From Blautia coccoides (GTDB taxonomy: Bacteria; Bacillota; Clostridia; Lachnospirales; Lachnospiraceae), in assembly GCF_034355335.1 (NCBI RefSeq), contig NZ_CP136422.1, forward strand, positions 1,801,001 through 1,865,000: DNA of 64,000 nt, given 5' to 3'. The notes beneath the pieces were generated by a model. It worked only from the letters and a program-made list of their open reading frames with translations. It had not been told where the DNA came from and searched no databases. This document shows, piece after piece, positions 7,956 to 16,809 of the stretch. The position numbers and the translations under genes were made by a program. Every line of letters starts with the position of its first letter. Positions within the stretch are counted from its first letter, which is position 1.

Positions 7956-8497
7956 TGGAAAAGGCTGTGCTTGAGACAAAACGTCTTATGCTGAGAAAAA
8001 TGCGCAGGGAAGATCAGGATTCCCTGAATAAAATGCTGCAGGATCCGGAAGTTATGTATGCCTATGCCCATGCATTTTCCGATCGAGAGGCAAAGGAGTG
8101 GCTGGAGAGGCAGCTTGACCGTTACAGGCAGTATGGTTTCGGCCTGTGGGCAGTTATCTTAAAAGAGACAGGGGAATTTATCGGCCAGTGCGGTCTTACG
8201 ATGCAGGACTGCAGAGGAGAACAGGTGTTGGAGGTCGGATATTTGTTCTGTAAAGAATTCTGGCATCAGGGCTATGCTGCGGAGGCGGCAGCGGCCTGCA
8301 GAGATTACGCCTTTGAGATCTTAAATGCCGGGGAAGTCTATTCCATTATCAGGGATAACAATACGGCATCCCGGAATGTGGCAAAGAGAAACGGCATGAA
8401 GATAAGAGGTTCCTTTGTAAAGCATTACTATGGAATTGATATGCCGCATGATCTCTTTTGCATTACAAGAGAAGAATATGAGGCAATGGAGAAATAA
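7952..8497 (+). CDS. GNAT acetyltransferase, RimJ/RimL-like
   Basis: 181 residues. The start ATG overlaps the stop of the preceding acetyltransferase. ETKRLMLRKMRREDQDSL at the N-terminus and the acetyl-CoA segment FWHQGYAAEAAAACRDYAF, followed by NTASRNVAKRNGM, fit the RimJ/RimL-type acetyltransferase_3 group. That group includes ribosomal protein N-terminal acetyltransferases and spermidine- or drug-acetylating relatives. The true acceptor cannot be read from sequence. The next gene starts 3 bases after the stop. Confidence 0.88.
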   Translation: MMEKAVLETKRLMLRKMRREDQDSLNKMLQDPEVMYAYAHAFSDREAKEWLERQLDRYRQYGFGLWAVILKETGEFIGQCGLTMQDCRGEQVLEVGYLFCKEFWHQGYAAEAAAACRDYAFEILNAGEVYSIIRDNNTASRNVAKRNGMKIRGSFVKHYYGIDMPHDLFCITREEYEAMEK

Positions 8498-8500
8498 GAG

Positions 8501-9154
8501 ATGAAGAATGTATTATGCTACGGGGATTCCAATACCCATGGATATGACGGTGTGACCGGAAATCGCTTCCCTTGGGGCGTGCGCTGGACCAGTCTGGTAC
8601 AGGAGGCCCTGAAGGAGGAACAGATACGGATCATAGAGGAAGGGCAGAATGGAAGGACAACAGTCTGGGATGATCCTGTTGAAGGGATGAAAAACGGTCT
8701 GAAATACCTGATTCCCTGTCTGGAAAGCCACAGCCCTTTGGATGTGGTGGTGCTGATGCTGGGCACCAATGATATGAAACAGAGATTTTCCTTGACTGCC
8801 GCTGATGTGGCAGCAGGCGCAGAGACCCTGGTGAAAACCATAAAGATGTATTTTCGGGAAAACCAGGAAACCATACCGGAGATCCTGCTGATCTCACCTT
8901 TGAGGATCAGGGAAGAGATCGTACATCACAGATGCGCACCTATGTTTGGCGGTGAACGGGCAGTGAAGATGTCAGGCGAGCTGGCCTGCTATTACAGAGA
9001 GGCCGCTGCGCGGCAGGGCTGTGTCTTTTTGGATGCGGCCAAAGTGACAATGCCATGTTTAGAGGATTCTGTCCATCTGGATCCGGAGGGGCACAGAGCG
9101 CTGGCTATGGCTGTTACAGAAAAATTGAGGGAGATTTTTCGGGAAAGGAAGTAA
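8501..9154 (+). CDS. SGNH/GDSL-type esterase
   Basis: 217 residues without a signal peptide, so cytosolic. SGNH blocks are visible: YGDSNTHG with the nucleophile Ser near residue 9, a Gly in the EGQNGRTT region, LGTNDMK with Asn near 88-90, and the DSVHLDPEGH Asp-His pair near residues 188-195. Members hydrolyse aryl or acyl esters or deacetylate sugars. This one resembles the arylesterase group. It lies in a tight run of genes with two acetyltransferases upstream and methionine aminopeptidase 5 bases downstream. Confidence 0.9.
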   Translation: MKNVLCYGDSNTHGYDGVTGNRFPWGVRWTSLVQEALKEEQIRIIEEGQNGRTTVWDDPVEGMKNGLKYLIPCLESHSPLDVVVLMLGTNDMKQRFSLTAADVAAGAETLVKTIKMYFRENQETIPEILLISPLRIREEIVHHRCAPMFGGERAVKMSGELACYYREAAARQGCVFLDAAKVTMPCLEDSVHLDPEGHRALAMAVTEKLREIFRERK

Positions 9155-9159
9155 AACAA

Positions 9160-10032
9160 TTGAATCATTTAGGAAGAAATGACGCGTGCTGGTGCGGCAG
9201 CGGAAAAAAATATAAAAAATGCCATGGACCGTTTGATGATAAACTGAACCATCTGCAGGCTCAGGGACGGATCGTTCCAAAGCGCGGGATCATAAAGACT
9301 GCGGAACAGATCGCAGGGATCAAAAAAAGCGCGGAAATCAATGTGGCCATACTGGATTACGTTGCAGAACATATCAAAGAGGGCATATGCACAGCAGAAA
9401 TTGACCGCTGGGTATATGATATCACTACAAAAGCAGGAGCAGTGCCGGCACCGCTCAATTATGAAGGGTTCCCGAACAGTGTCTGCACATCCATCAATAA
9501 CCAGGTCTGCCATGGCATTCCGTCGGAGGAGATCGTACTCATGGAGGGAGATATTATCAATGTGGATGTTTCCACGATCCTGAACGGGTATTACTCTGAT
9601 TCCTCCAGGATGTTCTGCATCGGCGACGTGGGGCAGGAAAAAGAGCGTCTTGTGCAAGTTACAAAGGAATGTGTGGAGAAAGGTCTGGAACAGGTAAAGC
9701 CCTGGGGATTTTTGGGTGATATGAGTCAGGCAGTCCATGAGCATGCGCAGAAAAACGGATACAGTGTGGTGAAGGAGATCGGAGGCCACGGTATTGGCCT
9801 GGAGTTCCATGAAGATCCCTGGGTGGGGTATATTGGCAGAGCCGGAACAGGAATGGTGATGGCGCCGGGACTGATGTTTACCATAGAGCCAATGGTGAAT
9901 ATGGGGGCAAGTGAAATCTTCATTGACGAGGATGACGGCTGGACGGTCTATACAGAAGACGGGCTGCCCTCTGCTCAGTGGGAAATCATGGTGCTGGTGA
10001 CAGAGAACGGACCGGAGGTCCTGGCGTGGTAA
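9160..10032 (+). CDS. map: Methionine aminopeptidase type I with SEC-C zinc motif
   Basis: 290 residues from a TTG at 9160. This start has GGAAAGGAAG nine bases upstream and places the zinc motif at the very N-terminus; the longer frame from 9055 overlaps the esterase. The SEC-C motif gives Cys10, Cys12, Cys21 and His22. The peptidase domain shows VCHGIPSEE, the metal ligands in NVDVSTILNGYYSDSSR, GHGIGLEFHEDP, FTIEPMVNMG and the last Glu in SAQWE. It removes initiator methionine from nascent proteins. The SEC-C form often coexists with a shorter MetAP in Clostridia. It is not next to the ribosomal protein operon where the main map gene usually sits. Confidence 0.93.
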   Translation: MNHLGRNDACWCGSGKKYKKCHGPFDDKLNHLQAQGRIVPKRGIIKTAEQIAGIKKSAEINVAILDYVAEHIKEGICTAEIDRWVYDITTKAGAVPAPLNYEGFPNSVCTSINNQVCHGIPSEEIVLMEGDIINVDVSTILNGYYSDSSRMFCIGDVGQEKERLVQVTKECVEKGLEQVKPWGFLGDMSQAVHEHAQKNGYSVVKEIGGHGIGLEFHEDPWVGYIGRAGTGMVMAPGLMFTIEPMVNMGASEIFIDEDDGWTVYTEDGLPSAQWEIMVLVTENGPEVLAW

Positions 10033-10055
10033 AGACTTCCGGAAAACGGACAAAG

Positions 10056-10628
10056 ATGACAAAGACGTATTATCTGACGGAGAACGGCCTTGATATCCAG
10101 GTGACCAAAAAAGCGATCCGCAACATGTATCTGCGTGTGGGCGGGGACGGAAGCGTCCGGGTATCCGCACCTCTTAGAATGCCGGAGCGGGATATCAGAA
10201 GATTTATCCTGGAGAGAATGGATTGGATAGAAGAAAAGCGGCAGGGAACGGGGCAGAGCCAGCCCCCCTGGGAGCTATATAAAGGCGGGGAGCGTGAGGA
10301 GAAAAAGCAGGAGTGTAGAAAGCGTCTGGAAAAAATCCTTCCCCAGGTCATACAGGAATGTGAACAGAAGACCGGCGTCCATGCAGAGGAGTGGCGTCTG
10401 CGGGATATGAAGACAAGATGGGGAACCTGCAATGTGGAAAAAAAGAGGATATGGCTTAATGTCTGGCTGGGTGAATACCCCAGGGAATGTCTGGAATATG
10501 TGGTTACCCATGAATTGGTCCATCTTTTGGAGAGAGGACACAACAAAATTTTTTATGGATATATGGATGCGTTCTATCCCCAGTGGAAAAATGTGAAAAC
10601 CCGCTTAAACAGCGGGGTGCAACCGTAA
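10056..10628 (+). CDS. YgjP-like metallopeptidase domain protein (DUF45)
   Basis: 190 residues from ATG 10056; the frame upstream lies inside the map gene. The C-terminal third carries HELVHLLERGHN, an HExxH zinc motif with the third His 4-6 residues later. It is preceded by RWGTCN, typical of the YgjP/WLM-type M48-like family. The N-terminal half has IRNMYLRVGGDGSVRVSAP, the characteristic first domain. The family is annotated as metal-dependent hydrolase with no firm substrate. It follows map after 23 bases and is likely co-expressed. Confidence 0.88.
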   Translation: MTKTYYLTENGLDIQVTKKAIRNMYLRVGGDGSVRVSAPLRMPERDIRRFILERMDWIEEKRQGTGQSQPPWELYKGGEREEKKQECRKRLEKILPQVIQECEQKTGVHAEEWRLRDMKTRWGTCNVEKKRIWLNVWLGEYPRECLEYVVTHELVHLLERGHNKIFYGYMDAFYPQWKNVKTRLNSGVQP

Positions 10629-10629
10629 G

Positions 10630-10681
10630 TTTACATGGATTTCCTCAAAAGCAACAGGAAATTGGTAGAGTTTACATGGAT
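10630..10681 (+). repeat. Direct repeat TTTACATGGAT upstream of the XRE gene
   Basis: TTTACATGGAT occurs at 10630-10640 and 10671-10681, 41 bases apart. The second copy ends 7 bases before a TATAAT (10689-10694). It could be an operator for the downstream XRE regulator, but no -35 element is obvious. Confidence 0.5.
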
Positions 10682-10732
10682 GCAATTCTATAATGATTCC
10701 AAGATCAGATATGAGAAATGGAGGAAATCATT

Positions 10733-11661
10733 ATGAGCTTTGGAGAAAATTTACAGTATTACAGGAAGCGGGAGGAAATCACACAGGAACAGCTTGCGGA
10801 GAGGATGGAGGTGTCCAGACAGACGATTTCTAAATGGGAGGCAGGCCATCCTATCCGGAGATGGAAAAGATCATGCAGCTCTGTGATATGTTTTCCTGCA
10901 GTATGGACACTCTGCTGCGCAAAGACGCCCAGGCAGAAGTTGTGGAGGATTCCGCCCAATATGAAGAACATATGAAAAGATTTGGAAAGGCTGTCACAGC
11001 CGGTGTGGGAATTCTGATTCTAGGAGGAGCTTTTTCCACTCTCCTGGAAGGAATGAATGGACTTTGGAAAGCGCTGCAGGATATTGTCATGTTCCCGTTT
11101 CTCATTGTGGCGGTTTTGACTTTTGTAGTGGCGGGAATCCGGCACAGTGATTTTACAAAAAGACATCCTTATATACTGCCCTTTTACACAGAGGAGGAGA
11201 AGGAGTCATTTGACCGCAGTTTTCCCATTAAGATAGCGGCGGGGATCGGAATCGTTCTGATGAGCATAGTAGTGGATGAACTGCAGAAGTTCCTGCCCGC
11301 CCCTGCGGGAGTGGAGGCATCTGCTTTCTACAGCTTCTTAATGCTCCTGCTTATCAGCGCGGGTGTGATGCTTCTGGTCCACTCCGGCATGGAAAAAAGC
11401 AAGTATAATATAGAGGAGTACAACAAAGAGCATGATCCGCTGTACCGTGAGCGTCTGACCCCGGAGCAGCAGCGTATACTGGACGAGGAAAGCCATATGC
11501 CGTTGGCAGCAAAATGGTCTGCCTGTATCATAATCGTGACAACAGCGGTTTATCTGCTCTGGAGTTTTTTACAGAATGCCTGGCAGATCAGTTGGGTATT
11601 ATTCCCGGTAGGAGGGCTGTTCTGCGGAATCGCTTATATTTTGCTGGGACAGAAAAAATAG
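10733..11661 (+). pseudogene. XRE-family regulator with membrane domain, frameshifted
   Basis: The N-terminal helix-turn-helix (FGENLQYYRKREEITQEQLA through SRQTISKWEAG) is read from ATG 10733, which has GGAGGA upstream. It loses frame at about 10841-10848. The continuation SYPEMEKIMQLCDMFSCSMDTLL, which normally follows directly in this family, is in the next frame. One missing base after GAG GCA GGC would restore it. The downstream frame runs to 11661 with two or more hydrophobic segments (about AVTAGVGILILGGAF and later WSACIIIVTTAVYLLW). Intact relatives are membrane-anchored XRE regulators. Either a real inactivating frameshift or a sequencing error. Confidence 0.8.
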
Positions 11662-11679
11662 AAAAATGGAGGAAGACAC

Positions 11680-12879
11680 ATGAGTCTGGCAATTGCGACA
11701 CTGAAAAAAGGAGAGGGCCGTTCCCTGAAAGCTGGAGGCCCCTGGATATATGACAATGAAGTGGCCAGTATCCTGGGAAGCTTTGAGAACGGAGATATGG
11801 TGATGGTCCACGATTTTGACGGATATCCCCTGGGAAGAGGGTTTATCAATACCAACTCCAAGATCAGGATCCGTATGATGACAAGAAAGTCAGAGCAGGA
11901 GATTGATGAGGGGTTTCTGAGAAAACGGGTCAGAGATGCCTGGGAGTACAGGAAAAAGACAGTGGACACCAGCAGCTGCCGTGTGATCTTCGGTGAGGCA
12001 GACTTTCTGCCGGGACTTGTTGTGGACAAATTTTCCGATGTTTTAGTCGTGCAGTCACTGGCTCTTGGAATTGACAGGATGAAAATGAAGATTCTGGAGC
12101 TTTTGAAGGAAGAGATGGCACAGGACGGTGTGATGATACGCGGTGTTTACGAGCGGAGCGATGCCAAGGTGAGAAGGCAGGAAGGCATGGAGCCTTTTAA
12201 AGGGTTTATTGGGGAGCCTTTCGATACCAAGGTGGAGATCTGTGAAAATGGAGTGAGATATCTGGTAGATGTGGAGGACGGCCAGAAGACCGGATTTTTC
12301 CTGGACCAGAAATATAACAGGCTGGCCATCCAGAAATTATGCAGGGATGCAAAGGTACTGGATTGTTTTACACATACAGGATCATTTGCGCTGAACGCGG
12401 GGGTCGCGGGAGCAAAGAGTGTGCTGGGCGTGGACGCTTCCCAGCTTGCGGTGGAGCAGGCTAGGGAAAATGCCAAGCTGAACGGCCTGTCAGGTACTGT
12501 GAAATTCGTGTGTGAAGATGTGTTTGAACTGCTTCCCAGACTGGAAGAAGAGGGGGAGAAGTTCGATGTTGTGATACTTGATCCGCCGGCATTTACCAAA
12601 TCCCGGAATTCTGTTAAGAACGCAGTGAAGGGCTATCGGGAGATCAATCTGCGGGCTATGAAGCTGGTGAAGGACGGAGGATTTTTGGCCACTTGTTCCT
12701 GCTCACATTTTATGTCCTATGAGATGTTTACTCAGACCATTGGGCAGGCGGCCAGGAATGTGCACAAGAGACTGCGGCAGGTGGAATATCGGACACAGGC
12801 AGCAGATCATCCCATTCTTTGGGCGGCAGAGGAATCTTATTATTTGAAGTTTTACATTTTTCAGGTATGTGAAGGGTGA
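11680..12879 (+). CDS. rlmI: 23S rRNA (cytosine-C5) methyltransferase RlmI-like
   Basis: 399 residues, RBS GGAGGAAG. The N-terminal PUA-like domain (ATLKKGEGRSLKAGGPWIYDNEV) is followed by a class I SAM methyltransferase domain: VLDCFTHTGSFALNAG as motif I, GVDASQLAVEQARENA as motif II, and the catalytic-type DPPAFTKSR. FLATCSCSH near residue 330 matches the family's second conserved Cys segment. RlmI methylates C1962 of 23S rRNA. Length and domain order match the COG1092 family. The target position in this organism is inferred only. Confidence 0.9.
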   Translation: MSLAIATLKKGEGRSLKAGGPWIYDNEVASILGSFENGDMVMVHDFDGYPLGRGFINTNSKIRIRMMTRKSEQEIDEGFLRKRVRDAWEYRKKTVDTSSCRVIFGEADFLPGLVVDKFSDVLVVQSLALGIDRMKMKILELLKEEMAQDGVMIRGVYERSDAKVRRQEGMEPFKGFIGEPFDTKVEICENGVRYLVDVEDGQKTGFFLDQKYNRLAIQKLCRDAKVLDCFTHTGSFALNAGVAGAKSVLGVDASQLAVEQARENAKLNGLSGTVKFVCEDVFELLPRLEEEGEKFDVVILDPPAFTKSRNSVKNAVKGYREINLRAMKLVKDGGFLATCSCSHFMSYEMFTQTIGQAARNVHKRLRQVEYRTQAADHPILWAAEESYYLKFYIFQVCEG

Positions 12880-13090
12880 ACAACACCGATTATGCCGGTG
12901 CTGTGATCTTGTAGTGTCAGACTGATCACCGCGGCGGACACCTGGAGGGCTGATTTATTATGCTGTTTCTGAAGTCTGCCGTCGGTTCTGATGCTTAGTT
13001 TAAAATACTCAAGAGACGTTACTAGGGCCGTATGAATAAGCCGGTGATTTTTTTGCAATTTATTTTTTGATGAAAAATGTCAAAAAAGCG
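12880..13090. other. Gene-free stretch between rlmI and the ZTP riboswitch
   Basis: About 210 bases with no gene I can support. A 65-codon minus-strand frame (12861-13058) has no RBS or recognisable motif. ATCACCG near 12925 can pair with CGGTGAT just before a run of seven T at about 13050, leaving a loop of over 100 bases. That might be a terminator of a structured transcript, but the evidence is thin. Confidence 0.4.
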
Positions 13091-13119
13091 TTGACAAGAG
13101 AAAGATTACATGATAATGT
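13091..13119 (+). promoter_or_regulatory. Promoter of the purine (ZTP riboswitch) transcript
   Basis: TTGACA (13091-13096) and TAATGT (13114-13119) at 17-base spacing; GATAAT overlaps the -10 at a shorter spacing. Confidence 0.75.
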
Positions 13120-13132
13120 TTAAATTGCTTAT

Positions 13133-13222
13133 ATGACTGACGGAAGTGGAATGAACCACAGGGAGTATAAGCGTAGGAAGCCGACCGTCTGGGCAAGTAT
13201 GTTCAGAGTGTGGGCTTTTTTT
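13133..13222 (+). promoter_or_regulatory. ZTP (ZMP-sensing, pfl motif) riboswitch
   Basis: The aptamer pattern is visible: GACGGAAGTGG, an AACCAC pairing partner and GGGAGTATAAG, then the conserved GCCGACCGTCTGGGC block in which the CCGTCTGGGC part forms the pseudoknot region. GTGGGC followed by seven T at 13210-13222 looks like the expression-platform terminator end. ZTP riboswitches turn on genes when AICAR (ZMP/ZTP) accumulates. The two genes downstream are IMP cyclohydrolase and AICAR transformylase, exactly the steps that consume ZMP, which supports the call strongly. Confidence 0.9.
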
Positions 13223-13233
13223 GTTGTTTTATT

Positions 13234-13260
13234 GTAATTGCGAAGGTAGTGAACAGTTAC
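13234..13260 (+). repeat. Dispersed GTAATTGCGAAGGTAGTGAACAGTTAC-type repeat
   Basis: 27 bases, left half GTAATTG, right half AACAGTTAC. It lies in the leader between the riboswitch terminator and the IMP cyclohydrolase start, 77 bases before the ATG. Confidence 0.75.
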
Positions 13261-13337
13261 GTTACATTTATTACGGTAAAGTTGCCGATGGATTGGCAGC
13301 TGATGATCATGGTCAAAATGAGAAGGAGAAGGAATTC

Positions 13338-14051
13338 ATGAAAATGTTATCACTTGAAAATGAATTGAGAGAAAATGCGTACCCTGGCAGGGGAATTGTT
13401 ATTGGTAAGTCTGAGGATGGAACAAAGGCAGTTACTGCATATTTTATCATGGGCAGAAGTGAGAACAGCAGGAACCGTGTGTTCGTGGAAGAGGGAGAGG
13501 GTATCCGCACCCAGGCATTTGACCCGTCTAAGCTGACTGATCCCAGTTTGATCATATATGCACCGGTGCGTGTGATCGGCAATAAGACGATCGTGACCAA
13601 CGGTGACCAGACAGATACTGTCTATGAAGGAATGGAAAAGGGCATCACTTTTGAGCAGTCCCTGAGAACGCGTGAATTTGAGCCGGACGGCCCCAATTAC
13701 ACACCAAGGATTTCTGGTATTATGCAGGTGGAAGCCGGCATATACCATTATGCTATGTCCATTTTGAAGAGTAATAACGGCAATCCCGAGAGCTGCTGCC
13801 GTTATACATTTACTTATGAGAACCCGGCAGCCGGGGAGGGACATTTTATACACACTTATATGCATGACGGCAATCCGCTGCCAAGCTTTGAAGGAGAACC
13901 AAAGCTGGTGGGAATTCCCAATGATATTGATGCATTTGCTGAGAATGTTTGGGAGAGCCTGAATGAAGACAACAAAGTGTCTCTGTTTGTCCGTTTTATT
14001 GATATTGCAACCGGTAAGTATGAGACAAGGATCGTAAATAAAAATAAATAA
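13338..14051 (+). CDS. IMP cyclohydrolase (PurO-like, COG3363)
   Basis: 237 residues from ATG 13338, with AAGGAGAAGG upstream; the frame further upstream overlaps the leader repeat. The sequence shows NAYPGRGIVIGKSEDG, VTAYFIMGRSENSRNRVF and TNGDQTDT, as in the PurO-type IMP cyclohydrolase family. That family closes FAICAR to IMP and is unrelated to the cyclohydrolase half of bifunctional PurH. The next gene encodes the separate formyltransferase, so together they replace PurH. Expression is likely controlled by the ZTP riboswitch upstream. The 3' neighbour starts 27 bases after the stop. Confidence 0.88.
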   Translation: MKMLSLENELRENAYPGRGIVIGKSEDGTKAVTAYFIMGRSENSRNRVFVEEGEGIRTQAFDPSKLTDPSLIIYAPVRVIGNKTIVTNGDQTDTVYEGMEKGITFEQSLRTREFEPDGPNYTPRISGIMQVEAGIYHYAMSILKSNNGNPESCCRYTFTYENPAAGEGHFIHTYMHDGNPLPSFEGEPKLVGIPNDIDAFAENVWESLNEDNKVSLFVRFIDIATGKYETRIVNKNK

Positions 14052-14078
14052 TTGAAAAGCATAAAGGAGAATGGGAAA

Positions 14079-15257
14079 ATGAAAGAATTAGCGTTAAAGT
14101 ACGGATGTAATCCGAACCAGAAACCTTCCAGAATCTATGTGGCTGACGGCAGCGAGCTTCCTATTGAAGTTCTGAGCGGCAAGCCGGGATATATTAATTT
14201 CCTGGATGCTTTTAATGGCTGGCAGCTTGTGAAAGAGCTGAAAAAGGCCACAGGACTTCCGGCCGCCACATCCTTTAAACATGTGTCACCGGCAGGTGCT
14301 GCAGTTGGACTTCCCATGTCAGATGTACTGAAAAAGATTTACTGGGTAGATGATATGGGTGAATTATCACCATTGGCATGTGCCTATGCCAGGGCAAGGG
14401 GCGCTGACAGAATGTCTTCTTTCGGTGATTTTATTTCCCTGTCTGATGTATGTGATAAAGATACAGCGATGCTGATCAAGAGAGAGGTTTCCGACGGTGT
14501 TATCGCTCCCGGATATACAGATGAGGCACTGGAAATCCTGAAACAGAAGAAAAACGGCAACTACAATGTGATCAAGATCGATCCGGATTATCAGCCGGCT
14601 CCGTTGGAGCATAAAGAGGTATTCGGCATCACATTTGAGCAGGGAAGACAGGAGCTTTCTATTGACGATGAACTGCTTTCCAATGTTGTGACAGAGAATA
14701 AAGAGATTCCGGCAAACGCATTGATGGATTTAAAAATTTCTCTGATCACACTGAAATATACACAGTCAAACTCAGTCTGTTTCGTAAAAGACGGACAGGC
14801 GATCGGTATCGGTGCAGGCCAGCAGTCACGTGTACACTGTACCCGTCTGGCAGGTCAGAAAGCTGACAACTGGTGGCTGAGACAGTGCCCGAAGGTACTG
14901 GATCTGCCGTTTATCGACGGTATCCGCCGCGCTGACAGAGACAATGCCATTGATGTCTACATCGGTGAGGAATATATGGATGTTCTGGCTGACGGAGCAT
15001 GGGAAAAAATTTTCAAAGAGAAACCGGAAGTGTTCACACGTGAGGAAAAACGCGCATGGCTGGACAAACTGACAGATGTCACCTTAGGCTCTGATGCCTT
15101 CTTCCCGTTCTCAGACAATATCGAGCGCGCTTACAAGAGCGGCGTAAAATACATCGCAGAGCCGGGTGGTTCCGTACGCGATGATGCAGTCATTGAGTGC
15201 TGCAATAAGTACAACATGGCGATGGCATTTACAGGCATTCGTCTGTTCCATCACTAA
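14079..15257 (+). CDS. AICAR formyltransferase (stand-alone PurH transformylase domain)
   Basis: 392 residues from ATG 14079, with AAGGAGA upstream, preferred over the TTG nine codons earlier. LKYGCNPNQKP at the start, SFKHVSPAGAAVG (Lys-His catalytic pair), RARGADRMSSFGDFI, LKYTQSNSVCFVKDGQAIGIGAGQQSRVHCTRLAG and SDAFFPFSDNIERA are AICAR transformylase signatures. The inosinicase domain normally fused at the N-terminus is absent, and that step is supplied by the preceding gene. It transfers formyl from 10-formyl-THF to AICAR, giving FAICAR. A strong terminator follows. Confidence 0.95.
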   Translation: MKELALKYGCNPNQKPSRIYVADGSELPIEVLSGKPGYINFLDAFNGWQLVKELKKATGLPAATSFKHVSPAGAAVGLPMSDVLKKIYWVDDMGELSPLACAYARARGADRMSSFGDFISLSDVCDKDTAMLIKREVSDGVIAPGYTDEALEILKQKKNGNYNVIKIDPDYQPAPLEHKEVFGITFEQGRQELSIDDELLSNVVTENKEIPANALMDLKISLITLKYTQSNSVCFVKDGQAIGIGAGQQSRVHCTRLAGQKADNWWLRQCPKVLDLPFIDGIRRADRDNAIDVYIGEEYMDVLADGAWEKIFKEKPEVFTREEKRAWLDKLTDVTLGSDAFFPFSDNIERAYKSGVKYIAEPGGSVRDDAVIECCNKYNMAMAFTGIRLFHH

Positions 15258-15277
15258 TTTATTTCGCCTCCGCTTTG

Positions 15278-15326
15278 GGGCAGAGATAAGACCGGGATTT
15301 CCGGTTTTATCCCTGCCTCTTTTTTT
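15278..15326 (+). terminator. Strong terminator after the AICAR transformylase gene
   Basis: GGCAG-GATAA-ACCGG pairs with CCGGT-TTATC-CTGCC around a short GATTT loop (small internal mismatches), followed by CTTTTTTT. Confidence 0.88.
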
Positions 15327-15461
15327 AGTCAAGGACGAATATGAGATATAAAATTCAAAGAATTTTGTAGTAAAAAGACATGAATTTCACTTGTGATATA
15401 TGTGTTTCTGGCTTATAATGAAGTCACATAATGCACATTCATAAGAGGAGGAAAACAAGAG

Positions 15462-16511
15462 ATGGAAGGCATGATGAAAGTAGCAATAATGACGGATATC
15501 CAGAAGATGGATTTTGAAGAAAGACCCATCCCGCAGCCAAAGGATGACGAGGTTTTGGTAAAGCTGGATTATGTGGGAATCTGCGGTTCTGACCTGCACT
15601 ATTATGAGACGGGAGCTATCGGAGATTACGTGGTAAAACCGCCTTTTGTACTGGGCCATGAACCGGGCGGTGTTGTAGTGGAAGTGGGTAAGGATGTTAA
15701 GCATCTGCAGGTAGGAGACCGCGTGGCTCTGGAGCCGGGAAAGACCTGTGGACAGTGTGAATTCTGCAAGGAAGGCAAGTATAATCTCTGCCCGGATGTG
15801 GTGTTCTTCGCGACTCCGCCGGTTGACGGTGTGTTCCAGGAGTACGTGGCACATGAGGCAAATCTCTGCTTCAAGCTGCCGGACAATGTAAGCACTCTGG
15901 AGGGCGCTCTGATCGAGCCTCTGGCAGTTGGATTCCACGCCGCGATCCAGGGAGATGCACATTTGGGACAGAAGGCAGTTGTTATGGGCGCAGGCTGTAT
16001 CGGCCTGGTTTCCATGATGGCATTAAAAGCCAGAGGTGTCAGTGAAGTTTACGTTGTGGACGTGATGGACAAACGTCTGGAAAAAGCTATGGAGCTGGGT
16101 GCCACAGGTGTTATCAACGGCATGAAAGAGGACGTGGTAGCCAAAGTAAAAGAGCTGACCGGCGGCAGAGGAACAGATCTGGTGATCGAGACTGCAGGGG
16201 CAGAAGTGACCTCCAGACAGGCAATTCTCATGGCCAGAAAAGGCTCCACCATCGTATTTGTAGGATACAGCAGAACAGGAGAGGTAACTCTGCCTATGAG
16301 CATCGCTCTTGACAAGGAACTGACATTCAAGACGGTGTTCCGTTATCGCCATATCTATCCTATGGCCATCCAGGCAGTTGCGGACGGCAAGATCAATCTG
16401 AAGGGAATCGTGACGGATGAATTCCCGCTGGATGAGGCGGATAAGGCTATGGAGTTCTCTATGAATAACAAGGCGGATATTGTGAAGGCGGTTATTAAGA
16501 TCCATGAATAA
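15462..16511 (+). CDS. Zinc-dependent polyol dehydrogenase (sorbitol/xylitol dehydrogenase-like)
   Basis: 349 residues, AGGAGG 10 bases upstream. A medium-chain dehydrogenase: VGICGSDLHYYETGAIG with the catalytic zinc Cys, GHEPGGVVVEVG with His-Glu, the structural zinc loop CGQCEFCKEGKYNLC, and the NAD fold VVMGAGCIGLVSMMAL followed by a VVDVMDKRLEKA acid. The Y-x-x-G region and C-terminal end match L-iditol/xylitol 2-dehydrogenases that oxidise sugar alcohols to ketoses. The exact polyol is unknown. It appears monocistronic, ending in hairpins at 16568-16668. Confidence 0.88.
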   Translation: MEGMMKVAIMTDIQKMDFEERPIPQPKDDEVLVKLDYVGICGSDLHYYETGAIGDYVVKPPFVLGHEPGGVVVEVGKDVKHLQVGDRVALEPGKTCGQCEFCKEGKYNLCPDVVFFATPPVDGVFQEYVAHEANLCFKLPDNVSTLEGALIEPLAVGFHAAIQGDAHLGQKAVVMGAGCIGLVSMMALKARGVSEVYVVDVMDKRLEKAMELGATGVINGMKEDVVAKVKELTGGRGTDLVIETAGAEVTSRQAILMARKGSTIVFVGYSRTGEVTLPMSIALDKELTFKTVFRYRHIYPMAIQAVADGKINLKGIVTDEFPLDEADKAMEFSMNNKADIVKAVIKIHE

Positions 16512-16567
16512 ACGCCGGTTTCAAGTCGACTGCTTTTAGATGGCAGCGCTGCAGAAATTTCATAACT

Positions 16568-16618
16568 CATAACATCTTTGTTTATATGGCTTCCTGCCTG
16601 ATGAGCAAAGATGTTATG
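16568..16618. repeat. 13-bp inverted repeat
   Basis: CATAACATCTTTG (16568-16580) and its perfect complement CAAAGATGTTATG (16606-16618) around a 25-base loop. There is no T-run on the plus side; it may be an mRNA 3'-end structure. Confidence 0.7.
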
Positions 16619-16620
16619 AT

Positions 16621-16668
16621 AAAAAAGATGATCAAATGCTCGAGTAAGAGCATTTGATTGTCTTTTTT
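16621..16668. terminator. Bidirectional terminator
   Basis: ATCAAATGCTC (16631-16641) pairs with GAGCATTTGAT (16648-16658). The stem is flanked by AAAAAAGA on the left and TCTTTTTT on the right. Confidence 0.88.
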
Positions 16669-16809
16669 GCATTTATGGGGGAATGGTAAATTATGGTAAT
16701 GATATAGGGAGCGGCCATATGGCGAAAGTAAAATTTTCTGCAGCTGCGGAGTGTTTCTATGAGAAAAGCAGGAAAACGATGAAACAAATATGAAACACAT
16801 GAAACTGCG

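Noticed and set aside
9169..10170. Long minus-strand frame of 333 codons
   Set aside because: It lies antisense to methionine aminopeptidase, whose motifs are complete.
12861..13058. Minus-strand 65-codon frame after rlmI
   Set aside because: No RBS, no recognisable domain; it overlaps the rlmI 3' end.
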